From the NCBI RefSeq assembly GCF_041379945.2, contig NZ_JBFTXJ020000003.1, forward strand, positions 434,001 to 498,000: a stretch of 64,000 bases of DNA, in the 5' to 3' direction. Below are positions 24,320-32,865 of the stretch, piece by piece. Numbering within the stretch: position 1 is the stretch's first letter; every line of letters starts with the position of its first letter. Made by a program: the position numbers and the translations under genes. The DNA comes from Aneurinibacillus sp. REN35 (GTDB taxonomy: Bacteria > Bacillota > Bacilli > Aneurinibacillales > Aneurinibacillaceae). The notes under the pieces are model-generated. The model saw only the letters and a program-made list of their open reading frames with translations. It had not been told where the DNA came from and made no database searches.

Positions 24320-25087
24320 CTACTGAGCATTTTCTTCTATCGCCTGATGGATTAAATCAGACAGCGTGACAAATTTATACCCCTTTTTGGAGAGGATATT
24401 CAGGATTTGTTCCAAAGCCTTTACGGTTTGTGTCCGATTCACTCCCGAGTCATGAAATAATACGATGTGTCCAGGTTCAGCATGTTGTGTAACCTGCCTT
24501 ACCATGTTTTTGATACCCGGGTTAGACCAATCCCTTGTATCTTGATTTCTTGACCATATGACAATCATATGTTTTTTCCTGCGGGCCGCTTCAATCACAA
24601 TATCATTTTTTACACCGCCGGGAGGACGAAAGAACACGGGGTATTCTCCGGTCAAAGAGTGAATAATAGCGTCGGTCTTTTGGATTTCTTCCTGTAATTG
24701 CTCTACGGTGATTCGCCTCATAGAAGGATGAGAAAATGTATGATTTCCAATCTCATGTCCTTGCTCACTCATTTCTTTAATAATCGATCCATATCGTTTT
24801 GCACGCTGCCCCGTAACAAAAAAGGTTCCCTTTGCCTGGTACTTATCTAACGTCTTTAATACTTTGCGTGTATAGACGGGGTGTGGACCGTCATCAAAAG
24901 TGAAGGCAATCAGCTTTTCTTTAATCTTGGCGTTATAAAAAATGTCCTGAAAAGAATAATCTGTTTCTTTATGAATGGAAGCCGGACCCATATTTGTGGC
25001 AACATACTGCTCATGTACCGATTGAGATGCGGAATAGGCGCAGAGGATGAGTAAGCATACATAGATGATCATTTTTTTAGTCTTCAT
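24320..25087 (-). CDS. Polysaccharide deacetylase (NodB-type)
   Basis: A 255-aa exported or membrane-anchored deacetylase. Residues ~5-22 are hydrophobic (signal/anchor). The NodB domain shows motif 1 FTFDDGPHP, motif 2 HTFSHPSM (metal ligands D, H, H), motif 3 FFRPPGG and motif 5 LFHDSG. It would remove acetyl groups from peptidoglycan or a spore/cell-wall glycan. GAGG precedes the ATG. It is part of a minus-strand wall-modification group. Confidence 0.85.
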   Translation of the reverse strand: MKTKKMIIYVCLLILCAYSASQSVHEQYVATNMGPASIHKETDYSFQDIFYNAKIKEKLIAFTFDDGPHPVYTRKVLKTLDKYQAKGTFFVTGQRAKRYGSIIKEMSEQGHEIGNHTFSHPSMRRITVEQLQEEIQKTDAIIHSLTGEYPVFFRPPGGVKNDIVIEAARRKKHMIVIWSRNQDTRDWSNPGIKNMVRQVTQHAEPGHIVLFHDSGVNRTQTVKALEQILNILSKKGYKFVTLSDLIHQAIEENAQ

Positions 25088-25171
25088 TATTTAATGCCGC
25101 CTCCATTATGGACAATGTATTCTTTGGTATAGACTGTACAGTTTTGCTTCTCCAAACTCTGCAGCATACAA

Positions 25172-25876
25172 TTATTCAATAATGCCCAAGAAAAGCAGAT
25201 CGAGGCGATGAATTTGTTTTGTTACAGGCAAGTGATTTTGTTTTTGAAATTGAATCACGGCTTGTTCTGTACGTAGATCAAAAATGCCGTGGCATGTACC
25301 AGAATAAAAGCCGGCCGCCTGCAGGCGATTCTGCACCAATTGAACCAATGCACCGCGCGAACCGCGTACCAATACACGATATGTCAAATCCTTATGCCCG
25401 GTAATCGGCCCCTCTACGATTACGTTGGTTCCCACGGGTACGATTTCATACAGTTCTTCGATATCCCGATTCTTCATCCGAAAACACCCATGGCTTACAT
25501 TTTGACCGATCAGGTGCGGCTTATTTGTGCCATGTATCCCGTATTTTCCCCATGGCACGTTTAAGCCGAGCCAGCAGCTTCCAAATCCCCCGCCCCATCC
25601 CGTATCCTTTGAAGTAATACGGAAGATCCCTACTGGGGAAGGAGTTTCCCGAGTACCTGAAGCCACCTTGAACTGTTTAATTGTCCGCCCGTCTTCCATA
25701 AGCTGAAGACTCTGATGCCAGAGGTTAATGCGGATTTCATAAGAGGGTACTGCCTTATGGGTGGAATAGGCCGTTACAGTACAAAAAAAAAGAACAGATA
25801 ATAAAATACCGCTAAGCAGAATGCTCAGTTTTGCGAAGCTGAGCGAAAAAATCTTTGACATTCCCATGTAATGCAA
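25172..25876 (-). CDS. L,D-transpeptidase (YkuD) with peptidoglycan-binding domain
   Basis: A 234-aa protein. Residues ~10-38 form a signal/anchor. The YkuD catalytic domain has GIHGTNKPHLIGQNVSHGCFRM, with the Cys nucleophile in SHGC. The C-terminus (about 165-220) is a PG_binding_1-type repeat (LVQLVQNRLQAAGFY, TEQAVIQFQKQN). Such enzymes crosslink peptidoglycan at meso-Dap. AAAGGA precedes ATG 25876. It neighbours two deacetylases and an amidase-like protein, which suggests cell-wall or spore-cortex work. Confidence 0.88.
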   Translation of the reverse strand: MHYMGMSKIFSLSFAKLSILLSGILLSVLFFCTVTAYSTHKAVPSYEIRINLWHQSLQLMEDGRTIKQFKVASGTRETPSPVGIFRITSKDTGWGGGFGSCWLGLNVPWGKYGIHGTNKPHLIGQNVSHGCFRMKNRDIEELYEIVPVGTNVIVEGPITGHKDLTYRVLVRGSRGALVQLVQNRLQAAGFYSGTCHGIFDLRTEQAVIQFQKQNHLPVTKQIHRLDLLFLGIIE

Positions 25877-26146
25877 TTCCTTTCATGTAAAAATCATATG
25901 TATGTCACTACACCCTTGGTATGTTATTTTGTATGTTCTCCTCGATCCTTGCTGGTTATCAAAGATTTTGTAGTAGGGGAGATAATAAATAAAACCAAGC
26001 TTTCCTTCAATTTCTACCATTACAATTACTAAATGTGCACAAGATAAATACAGAGATGGAACAATTCTGTATGATGACGGCATAGAAAGTTGCCGATTTT
26101 TTCTCTGCAAGATTTAGGAAAAGTCTAACAAAGGCGATGATAGATA

Positions 26147-27277
26147 ATGGCATATAGGGCAGTAACCATTCCGTTTTTTTTCCTTTTGTTTCTCTGTTTC
26201 TCTTTTTCCGCTTTGGCTGAAGAAAAGCATGCCCTAGAGAAAGAAATTTCTTCTTTTCTTACTCGGCTTTTCCAAGCGCGGACACAGCTTCTGATTCATA
26301 ATACCCCCACTGTATTAGATAAGTTTTACCGTGTAGAAGAAAAAACGAGCCGCTATGCTCTTCAGCATGAACGGCGGCGGGCTCAATACATTCATACATG
26401 GGCCGAAAAAAGAGGGCTTTTGTTTACGGATGCATCCCAAAGCATTCGAATTGCTCGGATACAAGCACAAAAAGATGCTGCCACCATCTCTTTAGTACAT
26501 ACGCTTAAGTTGACGTATGTATATCCTGATAAAGAGAGCAAACCTCAATCTTTTGGTGTCGGCACCCGCCATAGCATTAAACTAAAAAAAATAAATGGCA
26601 CATGGTATGTGGCAAAAGAATGGTATTCAGATCCGATTGAAGAGAATCCAAACACCATTCCGTCGCATTTTGTACAGCCAGTTCTGCATCATACTGACCT
26701 GGTCTCAAAAAAACAGCAAAAGACGTCTTCTAGTAAGAAAAAATTTAATCGTGAGAAGGCGGTGAACTATGCGAACAAATATGCAGGTGCCGCATGGGGC
26801 GCCGGAAATAATCACGGGTACAATCCGAAGTATCGGGATTACCATTACGAGGGGGGAGATTGTACCAACTTCGCGTCTCAAGTGCTTGGAGACCCGGAAG
26901 AAGGCGGTGGACTACCGATGCGCGGCGGTTGGTACTACCGCTATAAGCGAGGGGGAAGCACGACATGGGTGCAAACAGATGCCTTTAAGCACTTTCTTAT
27001 TCGAAGCGGGTACGGAAGGGTCGTAGCAAAAGGAACGTATGCAGACATTGTGAAGCCAAGCCCGTCTCATCCGCAGGGTGCTCTCGCTCGATTGCAGCCC
27101 GGTGACTTAATAGGCTATGAACTCAAGGGAGATATTGATCACTTTTCTATTGTGGTAGGACGCGATGATAACGGATACCTGTTAGTGAATTCTCATACAG
27201 GTGACCGCTATCGCGTGCCGTGGGATTTAGGATGGGATCAATATACGACGTTTATTTTGATTCATATCAAGGATTGA
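26147..27277 (+). CDS. Exported amidase-domain protein (Amidase_6 type)
   Basis: A 376-aa secreted protein with a signal peptide ending near SALAEE. The C-terminal domain (about residues 200-375) is a CHAP/NlpC-like Amidase_6 domain: YANKYAGAAWGAGNN, then the presumed catalytic Cys in EGGDCTNFASQVL, and His in DIDHFSIVVG. The N-terminal region resembles an NTF2-like/accessory fold. It probably acts on peptidoglycan or another wall peptide. The 270 bp before it (25877-26146) holds nothing I can support. Confidence 0.78.
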   Translation: MAYRAVTIPFFFLLFLCFSFSALAEEKHALEKEISSFLTRLFQARTQLLIHNTPTVLDKFYRVEEKTSRYALQHERRRAQYIHTWAEKRGLLFTDASQSIRIARIQAQKDAATISLVHTLKLTYVYPDKESKPQSFGVGTRHSIKLKKINGTWYVAKEWYSDPIEENPNTIPSHFVQPVLHHTDLVSKKQQKTSSSKKKFNREKAVNYANKYAGAAWGAGNNHGYNPKYRDYHYEGGDCTNFASQVLGDPEEGGGLPMRGGWYYRYKRGGSTTWVQTDAFKHFLIRSGYGRVVAKGTYADIVKPSPSHPQGALARLQPGDLIGYELKGDIDHFSIVVGRDDNGYLLVNSHTGDRYRVPWDLGWDQYTTFILIHIKD

Positions 27278-27364
27278 AGCCAATCTTCTCCGGCATAACA
27301 AAGGAATGTCCGTCATATTTTTAACCATGGGACAACGTTTCTTTTGGAATACCGGAGGGGAAAT

Positions 27365-28876
27365 ATGGCTATTCCTGTTTTTTTCAGACAGCTGGCACTT
27401 CGCACAAGTGCCATTTTTGTTGTTAAGTTGATGGGCGCGCTTATTCGTATTCCGCTATTTCGTCTGCTTGGAGCAGAAGGAGTGGGCCTTTATCAGATGG
27501 CCTACTCTTTTTATGGACTGGTTCTTACCTTTATCATGGGTGGATTTCCAACCGCACTCTCCTTGTTAACAGCTAAGGATGCAAGAAAAGGAAAAACTTT
27601 AACAATCATCCTGCTTGTCTGCTTAGCGTTCGTTGGAAGCTGTGCGGCGTATCTGACGTATATTTTTGCTCCGAGGATTGCACTGTTTATGGGGGATCAA
27701 AAGCTGACAGTTGCGATTCAGTACATAGCGCCTGCTTTATTTACGGTTCCGCTGCTTCATCTTATCAGGGGTTATCTTCAAGGGATAGAATACTATGGGT
27801 ATATTGCGGGTTCGGAAGTGATTGAACAATTGGTTCGTGTCTGCACCATGCTTGGGTTGGTTACATTATGGATGATGCATGGAGAAGTATGGACTGTCGG
27901 TGGAGCTGTCTTTGGAGCTTTTAGCGGAGCAGTATGTGCTCTCTTGTTTTTATTGTTTCCGCTGCGTGTGTCCTTTCAAGTTAGTAATAATGAAAGGACG
28001 ACACAAAGTCTTTTTATCGGCTTTCCCATTTTCCTGCACAGTGCATTGGCGATTTTGGCAACCAGGCTGGTTGTCCCGGTATCTGAGTTTCTAGATGCCC
28101 TTATTATTCCACATCGTCTGCAGGATGGAGGCATGAGCATCACTCAGGCGACGGCTGTTTTTGGTGAGATTTCCGGAATGGCCGTAACGGCTGTGTATGT
28201 GCCAACAATTGTAACGGCTGCCATCTCACATACACTGTCGTCAAAAGTAGCGGAGGATTGGAAAAGTAAAAAATATAACGCTTTTTCCAGAAAGTCGCGT
28301 CTCACCATCCAGCTCACCTGGGGATGGGGGATTGTTTCCCTGCTTTTTCTTTTCTTCTATGCATATGAAATTTCAACTCTGCTCTTTGGAAATGACGAGG
28401 TTGGGCGTGGCATTCGTTATTTGTGTGCTGTTCCCTTGCTTACGGGAATCCGGGAAGTAACAACGACCATCCTATGGTCACAGGAGAGGGAGAAGGAGCC
28501 GATAATGGGTCTTATACTAGGAATCGTGTGCTCTGTCATTCTCGCCTATTTTCTTGTCGCCATTCCCGGGTATGGATATGAAGGAGCAGCGCTCAGTATT
28601 TTGTCATTAGAATGTGTAGCAGCGATATGGAACGTAGTACAAATTAAAAAAATGAACAATGGTATTTTTCTTATATTCCCTGCGCTGTGGGAAGCCATTT
28701 GTATTCTTGTTACCGGAGTGCTGTATTTTTTTCTGCTCAGTACAATGAAGGGCGCGTTCTTTCACACCCTTCCTATCTTCGTTCAAGAAATTGGCGCCAT
28801 GGCTTTATTTGGTGGAGGAATGGCTGTGTATATCGGAATAAGATTTTTGAAAAAGAATCGGTACGCAATTTACTGA
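27365..28876 (+). CDS. SpoVB/MurJ-like polysaccharide flippase (MOP superfamily)
   Basis: A 503-aa membrane protein with about 14 helices. The N-terminus RTSAIFVVKLMGALIRIPLF, GAEGVGLYQMAYSFYG, and later LHLIRGYLQGIEYYG and GISHTL-type segments match SpoVB/YkvU/polysaccharide biosynthesis proteins, which flip lipid-linked precursors for cortex or other glycans. ATG 27365 follows GGAGGGG by 4 nt; the upstream TTG at 27344 lacks a site. Its last bases overlap the convergent deacetylase gene. Confidence 0.8.
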   Translation: MAIPVFFRQLALRTSAIFVVKLMGALIRIPLFRLLGAEGVGLYQMAYSFYGLVLTFIMGGFPTALSLLTAKDARKGKTLTIILLVCLAFVGSCAAYLTYIFAPRIALFMGDQKLTVAIQYIAPALFTVPLLHLIRGYLQGIEYYGYIAGSEVIEQLVRVCTMLGLVTLWMMHGEVWTVGGAVFGAFSGAVCALLFLLFPLRVSFQVSNNERTTQSLFIGFPIFLHSALAILATRLVVPVSEFLDALIIPHRLQDGGMSITQATAVFGEISGMAVTAVYVPTIVTAAISHTLSSKVAEDWKSKKYNAFSRKSRLTIQLTWGWGIVSLLFLFFYAYEISTLLFGNDEVGRGIRYLCAVPLLTGIREVTTTILWSQEREKEPIMGLILGIVCSVILAYFLVAIPGYGYEGAALSILSLECVAAIWNVVQIKKMNNGIFLIFPALWEAICILVTGVLYFFLLSTMKGAFFHTLPIFVQEIGAMALFGGGMAVYIGIRFLKKNRYAIY

Positions 28877-29658
28877 ATTCCAACCATGTTTTTAAATTGC
28901 CTGATCGTTGTGTTGGATAGAATGCTGTATCTTGGGACTTCAAAAGGTGGTGTTCCTGAATGTACTTTACCGGGCTTTGTCGTCAATGCCATTGTATAGC
29001 CTGCCTTTTTGACCAGTTGTATTGTATCTTTGGTATATTGTCCGTACGGATAGGCAAAGTAATGAGTATCTAGAAGCATTCTGGATAATCCAAGGTCAAT
29101 GAGCACATCTTCTGAAGGCTTCGCAAGCAAAAAACTCTTTCTTCCCACCATTCGATGAAACGTATCCGCATGTCCTTCATATTGAAATATATCCGAATAT
29201 CGAGGAAGCTCAGGCCAGCTAATATAGTTAAGCTTGTCTGGGTTAAAAACTTCCGGCTGTTTTCTTATGCTTTCTGTAATCGGAAAAAGGACGGCTTTGT
29301 ACCGATATTTCTTTAAAATAGGATAGGCATACTTAATATTGCTCAAATATCCGTCATCAAAAGTAATTACAACGCTTTTTGTAGGTACTGTTCTTTTCTT
29401 ATGAATAAACTGTTCAAGCTCCTGCAAAGTAATGGTTGTATAACCATTGGTGTGAAGAACTTTCATATGACGAGCGAATAATTCAGGCGTAATCACGCCG
29501 ACATTTCTTCTGAATTTTTTATTTTCCTCCTTTTTCAAAATGTGATGATACAGCAATACGGGGACTCCTTGATCCCTTGTGTTATGTGGAGTTTGTTTGG
29601 CATATACAAATGGGCTTACTACAAGCAAAATCAAAATCCCAAGCAGTATTGTTTTCAT
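28870..29658 (-). CDS. Polysaccharide deacetylase (second, PgaB/IcaB-like)
   Basis: A 262-aa exported deacetylase with a signal peptide (ILLVVSPFVYA). The pattern GVPVLLYHHI, ITPELFARHMKVL, VVITFDDGYLSN and later FAYPYGQYT is that of the PgaB/IcaB-like branch, different from the deacetylase at 24320. Possible substrates are poly-N-acetylglucosamine or wall glycan. AAGGAG precedes the ATG. Its 3' end overlaps the convergent SpoVB-like gene by 7 bp. Confidence 0.85.
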   Translation of the reverse strand: MKTILLGILILLVVSPFVYAKQTPHNTRDQGVPVLLYHHILKKEENKKFRRNVGVITPELFARHMKVLHTNGYTTITLQELEQFIHKKRTVPTKSVVITFDDGYLSNIKYAYPILKKYRYKAVLFPITESIRKQPEVFNPDKLNYISWPELPRYSDIFQYEGHADTFHRMVGRKSFLLAKPSEDVLIDLGLSRMLLDTHYFAYPYGQYTKDTIQLVKKAGYTMALTTKPGKVHSGTPPFEVPRYSILSNTTIRQFKNMVGIQ

Positions 29659-29819
29659 TTATGTTGTTCTCCTTGTTTGCATGATCCATTGTATGTTTTT
29701 ACTTTTCCATCGCAAGGGACAAGCTATACTTTGTACAACGGTGGATAATGTTTAGTTTATATCCGTTCTTTTCTTATACGTAAAAAAGGGGAAAAATAAC
29801 AAAAATATACATACCTACA

Positions 29820-29854
29820 TGTAAACAGATATGGGAATGATACTTTTGTTTACA
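29820..29854. promoter_or_regulatory. Inverted repeat TGTAAACA-n19-TGTTTACA
   Basis: Perfect 8-bp arms upstream of the MFS gene; a candidate operator for an unidentified regulator. Confidence 0.45.
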
Positions 29855-29887
29855 TTTTCATATACAGAAGAAAGCGGGAGTGCTTAC

Positions 29888-29950
29888 ATGGAGGATGAAG
29901 AATTGGATAACAGGAGAGTCGTATGGATGATAAAAAAACATGGGATTTGA
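29888..29950 (+). CDS. Possible 20-aa leader peptide overlapping the MFS start
   Basis: ATG 29888, preceded by GGGAG, encodes MEDEELDNRRVVWMIKKHGI and stops inside the MFS coding region in another frame. It overlaps the MFS start, so its translation could affect MFS initiation. Coding status is unproven. Confidence 0.25.
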   Translation: MEDEELDNRRVVWMIKKHGI

Positions 29951-31170
29951 TCTCAGCCGCGTCAATTCCACTTGTTATGACATTAGGCAATTCGATGCTG
30001 ATCCCTGTTCTGCCAATCATGGAGAAAAAAATGGGAATATCTCCATTGCAGGCCAGTATGGTGATTACCGTTTATTCTGTAGTGGCGATCTTGTTTATTC
30101 CTTTGGCCGGATTTCTCTCCGATCGAATGGGACGAAAAATCATTATTATTCCCAGTCTCCTTATCGCTGGACTCGGAGGTCTTTTATCGGGCTGGGCAGC
30201 CTGGAAAATGTCCAATCCGTATTTAATGATTCTTGTGGGTCGGTTTCTACAGGGAGTAGGCGCAGCAGGTGCGTTTCCAATTGTTATGCCTCTGATTGGA
30301 GATATGTTTCATAGTAAGAGCGAAGTAAGCGAAGGATTAGGCTTTATTGAAACATCGAATACGTTCGGCAAGGTAGTAAGCCCGGTTTTAGGGGCCTCCT
30401 TAGCATCGCTTCTGTGGTACATTCCGTTCTTTGCTACAACTGTCTTTTGTTTAATCTCAGCGTTACTTGTAGCTTTTTTTGTAAAAGCGCCGAACGAGCA
30501 AAAAAAAGCGAAGGATTTTAAGGCGTTTAAAGCATCCATTGTGCATATTTTCAAGACTGAGGGTCGTTGGTTGTATGCTATTTTTTTTATTGGCTGCATT
30601 GCTATGTTTGTTTTGTTTGGTGTTCTTTTTCATTTATCCTCCATATTAGAAAATCAATATAAAATCGAAGGGGTGGTAAAAGGACTCATTTTAGCCATTC
30701 CGCTAGCAGCTTTATGCATCAGTTCATATAGCACCGGTAAAGTAATTGGGGAGAATAAGATCATAATGAAGTGGTGCGCCTTTATAGGGATGATTGTTTT
30801 ATCTGGAAGCATATTATGGATCAGTTTTTCAAATGGGATTTATCTTCTGCTTTTTGCGCTTTGCCTAGGGGGCATTGGTATTGGTGTAGCTCTTCCTAGC
30901 CTGGATGCTTTAGTTATACAGGGGTTCGAAAAGGAAGCACGAGGAACGATTACATCGTTATACAACAGCGCCCGTTTTATTGGTGTAGCGCTTGGTCCTC
31001 CTGTCTTCGCCTTTTTAATAAAATTCTCTCATGAAACTTTATTTTTTTCGGTTACGGGGATATGCGTGATCGCTGCCGTTCTTTCGTTATTTGCAATTAA
31101 GCCTCCGGACAAACCGCCGCAAAAAGGTACGGTTTTTTCAACCCTTTCACCTAAAAAAGAACCCGGCTGA
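29923..31170 (+). CDS. MFS transporter (drug-efflux-like)
   Basis: A 415-aa major facilitator protein with 12 predicted helices. Motif A is GFLSDRMGRKIII after TM2, and a further conserved segment GRFLQGVGAAGAFPIV lies in TM4. The length and motifs fit the 12-TM drug:H+ antiporter group; the substrate is unknown. The start lies 3 nt after GGAGAGTC. A 35-bp inverted repeat and a possible leader peptide are upstream. Confidence 0.8.
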   Translation: MDDKKTWDLISAASIPLVMTLGNSMLIPVLPIMEKKMGISPLQASMVITVYSVVAILFIPLAGFLSDRMGRKIIIIPSLLIAGLGGLLSGWAAWKMSNPYLMILVGRFLQGVGAAGAFPIVMPLIGDMFHSKSEVSEGLGFIETSNTFGKVVSPVLGASLASLLWYIPFFATTVFCLISALLVAFFVKAPNEQKKAKDFKAFKASIVHIFKTEGRWLYAIFFIGCIAMFVLFGVLFHLSSILENQYKIEGVVKGLILAIPLAALCISSYSTGKVIGENKIIMKWCAFIGMIVLSGSILWISFSNGIYLLLFALCLGGIGIGVALPSLDALVIQGFEKEARGTITSLYNSARFIGVALGPPVFAFLIKFSHETLFFSVTGICVIAAVLSLFAIKPPDKPPQKGTVFSTLSPKKEPG

Positions 31171-31217
31171 TGCCGGATTCTGTTCGTAAAGAAATAGCCC
31201 ATGACAGGTCGGTACGA

Positions 31218-31355
31218 TCAATGGGTAAGCATGATGATGCTTTCTTCACCATTTACAAATATTAATTTCCATATATCATCATCAATAACTCGAACAGCCG
31301 TGTATATTTCTCCTTGATACTCAACTTCTCCTAGAACAGTGGTCTGCATGGACAT
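31218..31355 (-). CDS. Small hypothetical protein (45 aa)
   Basis: ATG 31355 has a strong ribosome site (AGGAGGT, 9 nt upstream). The peptide starts MSMQTTVLGEVEYQGEIYT and continues with DDIWKLIFVNGEE; it is acidic with beta-strand character. A second Met is at residue 3. No family recognised. Confidence 0.55.
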   Translation of the reverse strand: MSMQTTVLGEVEYQGEIYTAVRVIDDDIWKLIFVNGEESIIMLTH

Positions 31356-31787
31356 CGTTGTATTACCTCCTGCTTACTGGTTACGTTTTTTTACCACCTA
31401 ATAGGCTCTAGGAAACAAAAAAAATGGTTGTATGGTAGGAGATAAGGGAGAGGATTTTTGAAACGAAGGATGCCGTATTGCATATATTTCTATTTATTTC
31501 CAATAAGAGTTTTTAGGAGGAGAAGCAGGATAGCCTAAGTCCAGCTTTATAAAAGGTTGATGAGCAGTTCTGTAACAAGTTAATGCTGTCGAATAGATTG
31601 TCGATAACAAACTTTTTTTGTCATAATTTATGTTATTATGTAAGTGAATTTTTTCACAAGAGGAAGAAGGATGATTTTTGGTAATAAATAAACATGACTA
31701 TTCAATAGGTAATTATACCCTATTTAAATAGGTCTTTTTTCTGTAATATGAGCTTGTTAGTACATTTCAGAAAGAGGAGGAAGTAAT
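31356..31787. other. Long intergenic region upstream of the RhiA-like gene
   Basis: About 430 bp without a gene I can support. It contains an isolated AGGAGGAGAAGCAGG (about 31515) with no start codon after it, a GTGAA-TTTT-TTCAC hairpin (31644-31657) and the attenuator-like repeats at 31705-31738. A long leader for the RhiA-like gene is likely. Confidence 0.45.
31705..31738 (+). terminator. Weak terminator/antiterminator-like element upstream of the RhiA-like gene
   Basis: CCTATTTAAATAGG (31719-31732) is a 14-bp palindrome followed by TCTTTTTT. An upstream ATAGGT (31705-31710) could pair with the same CCTAT and prevent the terminator hairpin. The stem is short. Confidence 0.35.
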
Positions 31788-32453
31788 ATGAGTCAGCAAT
31801 ACTCGGTAGTTTTTGTGAATCACTCGTCCAATTCGGGAAGCGCATGTGTATTTCAACAGGATCCGAATTTAGCGACTCATAACGCAATGTCGTTGGCATG
31901 GTTTACAAAGTTTAATTATCCTAACACGAAGGTTCTCTTCAAATGGAATATTGATTACAGCTTTGTATGGAGTGAGACAGGCGTACTAGTTCCTGGTGTT
32001 CAGTTCATTGCAAATGAAGTATTGCCCGCTGATCTAACAAAAAACAACTCTGTCACCCTTTCACATGAAGGTGGTGCGTATACATTCACCAATCAAAAGA
32101 CGGCCAGTTCTTCAGCCGGTAGCTTAGTAATTAATGAAGATGGCACCATTCCTTTGAAACAGGCTTCAGTAGGAATCGGTATGTCCGGCAATGGAACATT
32201 TGCTGTACAAGCCCAGCCAAATCAAATACTGACGTTTACACCACACCCTAAATATTATATCGCATTTGGTTCCTTCTCAGAAGGAGAAGTATTAGACATT
32301 GATCAAATGTCACAATCTGCTGAAATCGCGTTTCAACCAAATGTCTACTCGATGACGGCTATTTTAAATCAAGATAACTCATGGACAATTCAGCCGACAA
32401 GCGCTGTAAATAAAGAAGTAGCTGAAGCCCGCGAGCTGCAAGAAAGATTATAG
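31788..32453 (+). CDS. RhiA-like protein (221 aa)
   Basis: A 221-aa cytosolic protein resembling the RhiA family (named from rhizosphere-expressed Rhizobium RhiA, also common in actinobacteria and pseudomonads). Recognisable: VFVNHSSNSGSACVFQQ, MSLAWFTK, FKWNIDYSFVWSETG, PLKQASVGIGMSGNGTF, and the FTPHPKYYIAFG / EVLDID blocks. The repetitive beta-strand pattern suggests a beta-sandwich. No signal peptide. The function is unknown. The ribosome site is GAGGAGG. It is followed by a strong terminator and then the small cassette-family gene. Confidence 0.7.
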   Translation: MSQQYSVVFVNHSSNSGSACVFQQDPNLATHNAMSLAWFTKFNYPNTKVLFKWNIDYSFVWSETGVLVPGVQFIANEVLPADLTKNNSVTLSHEGGAYTFTNQKTASSSAGSLVINEDGTIPLKQASVGIGMSGNGTFAVQAQPNQILTFTPHPKYYIAFGSFSEGEVLDIDQMSQSAEIAFQPNVYSMTAILNQDNSWTIQPTSAVNKEVAEARELQERL

Positions 32454-32463
32454 ATCATGAAAG

Positions 32464-32500
32464 AAACGGCTTTTTGATACATTCAAAAAGCCGTTTTACT
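32464..32500 (+). terminator. Strong terminator between the RhiA-like gene and its small downstream gene
   Basis: Perfect 14-bp stem AAACGGCTTTTTGA / TCAAAAAGCCGTTT with a 5-nt loop. It lies 26 bp before the next start, so downstream expression needs read-through or another promoter. Confidence 0.8.
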
Positions 32501-32525
32501 TCTATTAAATAGGAGGAGAAAATGG

Positions 32526-32849
32526 ATGCCTTGTACAAGAGGAGATAAAGGACGTAATATGGGTCAAACAAACAATAAACAAAAAACGGAGATCCAAGAT
32601 GAGATTATTGATGAAATCGCGAATATCAATGATATCAGACGAACGAAAAATAGCATTTACACATCGACTAATTTTCATCTAGATGCTGTGGAATTAAAAG
32701 ATAGTTATAAAGTGGAGATACAGTTTAAAGGCGGCACGAAACAAACCGTTTCTGTAATCGATGTCAGCGATGCAGCTACAAGCACGGCAGATGTAAAAAC
32801 GGCGCTGACGAACAGCCTAAATGATGGCTATAAGTGGCTGGTTACGTAA
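32526..32849 (+). CDS. Unknown small protein, cassette family (107 aa, paralogue of 23020-23346)
   Basis: Paralogue of the 108-aa protein at 23020: identical in GDKGRNMG, NSIYTS-NFHLDA, GGTKQTV-type and LNDGYKWLVT blocks, with about 60% identity by eye. The different first residues (MPCTR) and the central EIQDEIIDEIANI helix confirm divergence rather than recent copying. GGAGGAG precedes ATG 32526. It is linked to a different toxin-like gene (RhiA-like), so this family tracks with such genes rather than with one partner. Function unknown. Confidence 0.7.
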   Translation: MPCTRGDKGRNMGQTNNKQKTEIQDEIIDEIANINDIRRTKNSIYTSTNFHLDAVELKDSYKVEIQFKGGTKQTVSVIDVSDAATSTADVKTALTNSLNDGYKWLVT

Positions 32850-32865
32850 AAAGCTAAATCTACCT

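Noticed and set aside
25883-26110. 75-codon minus-strand open frame upstream of the amidase-domain gene
   Set aside because: No ribosome site and no protein-like pattern; the region is treated as intergenic.
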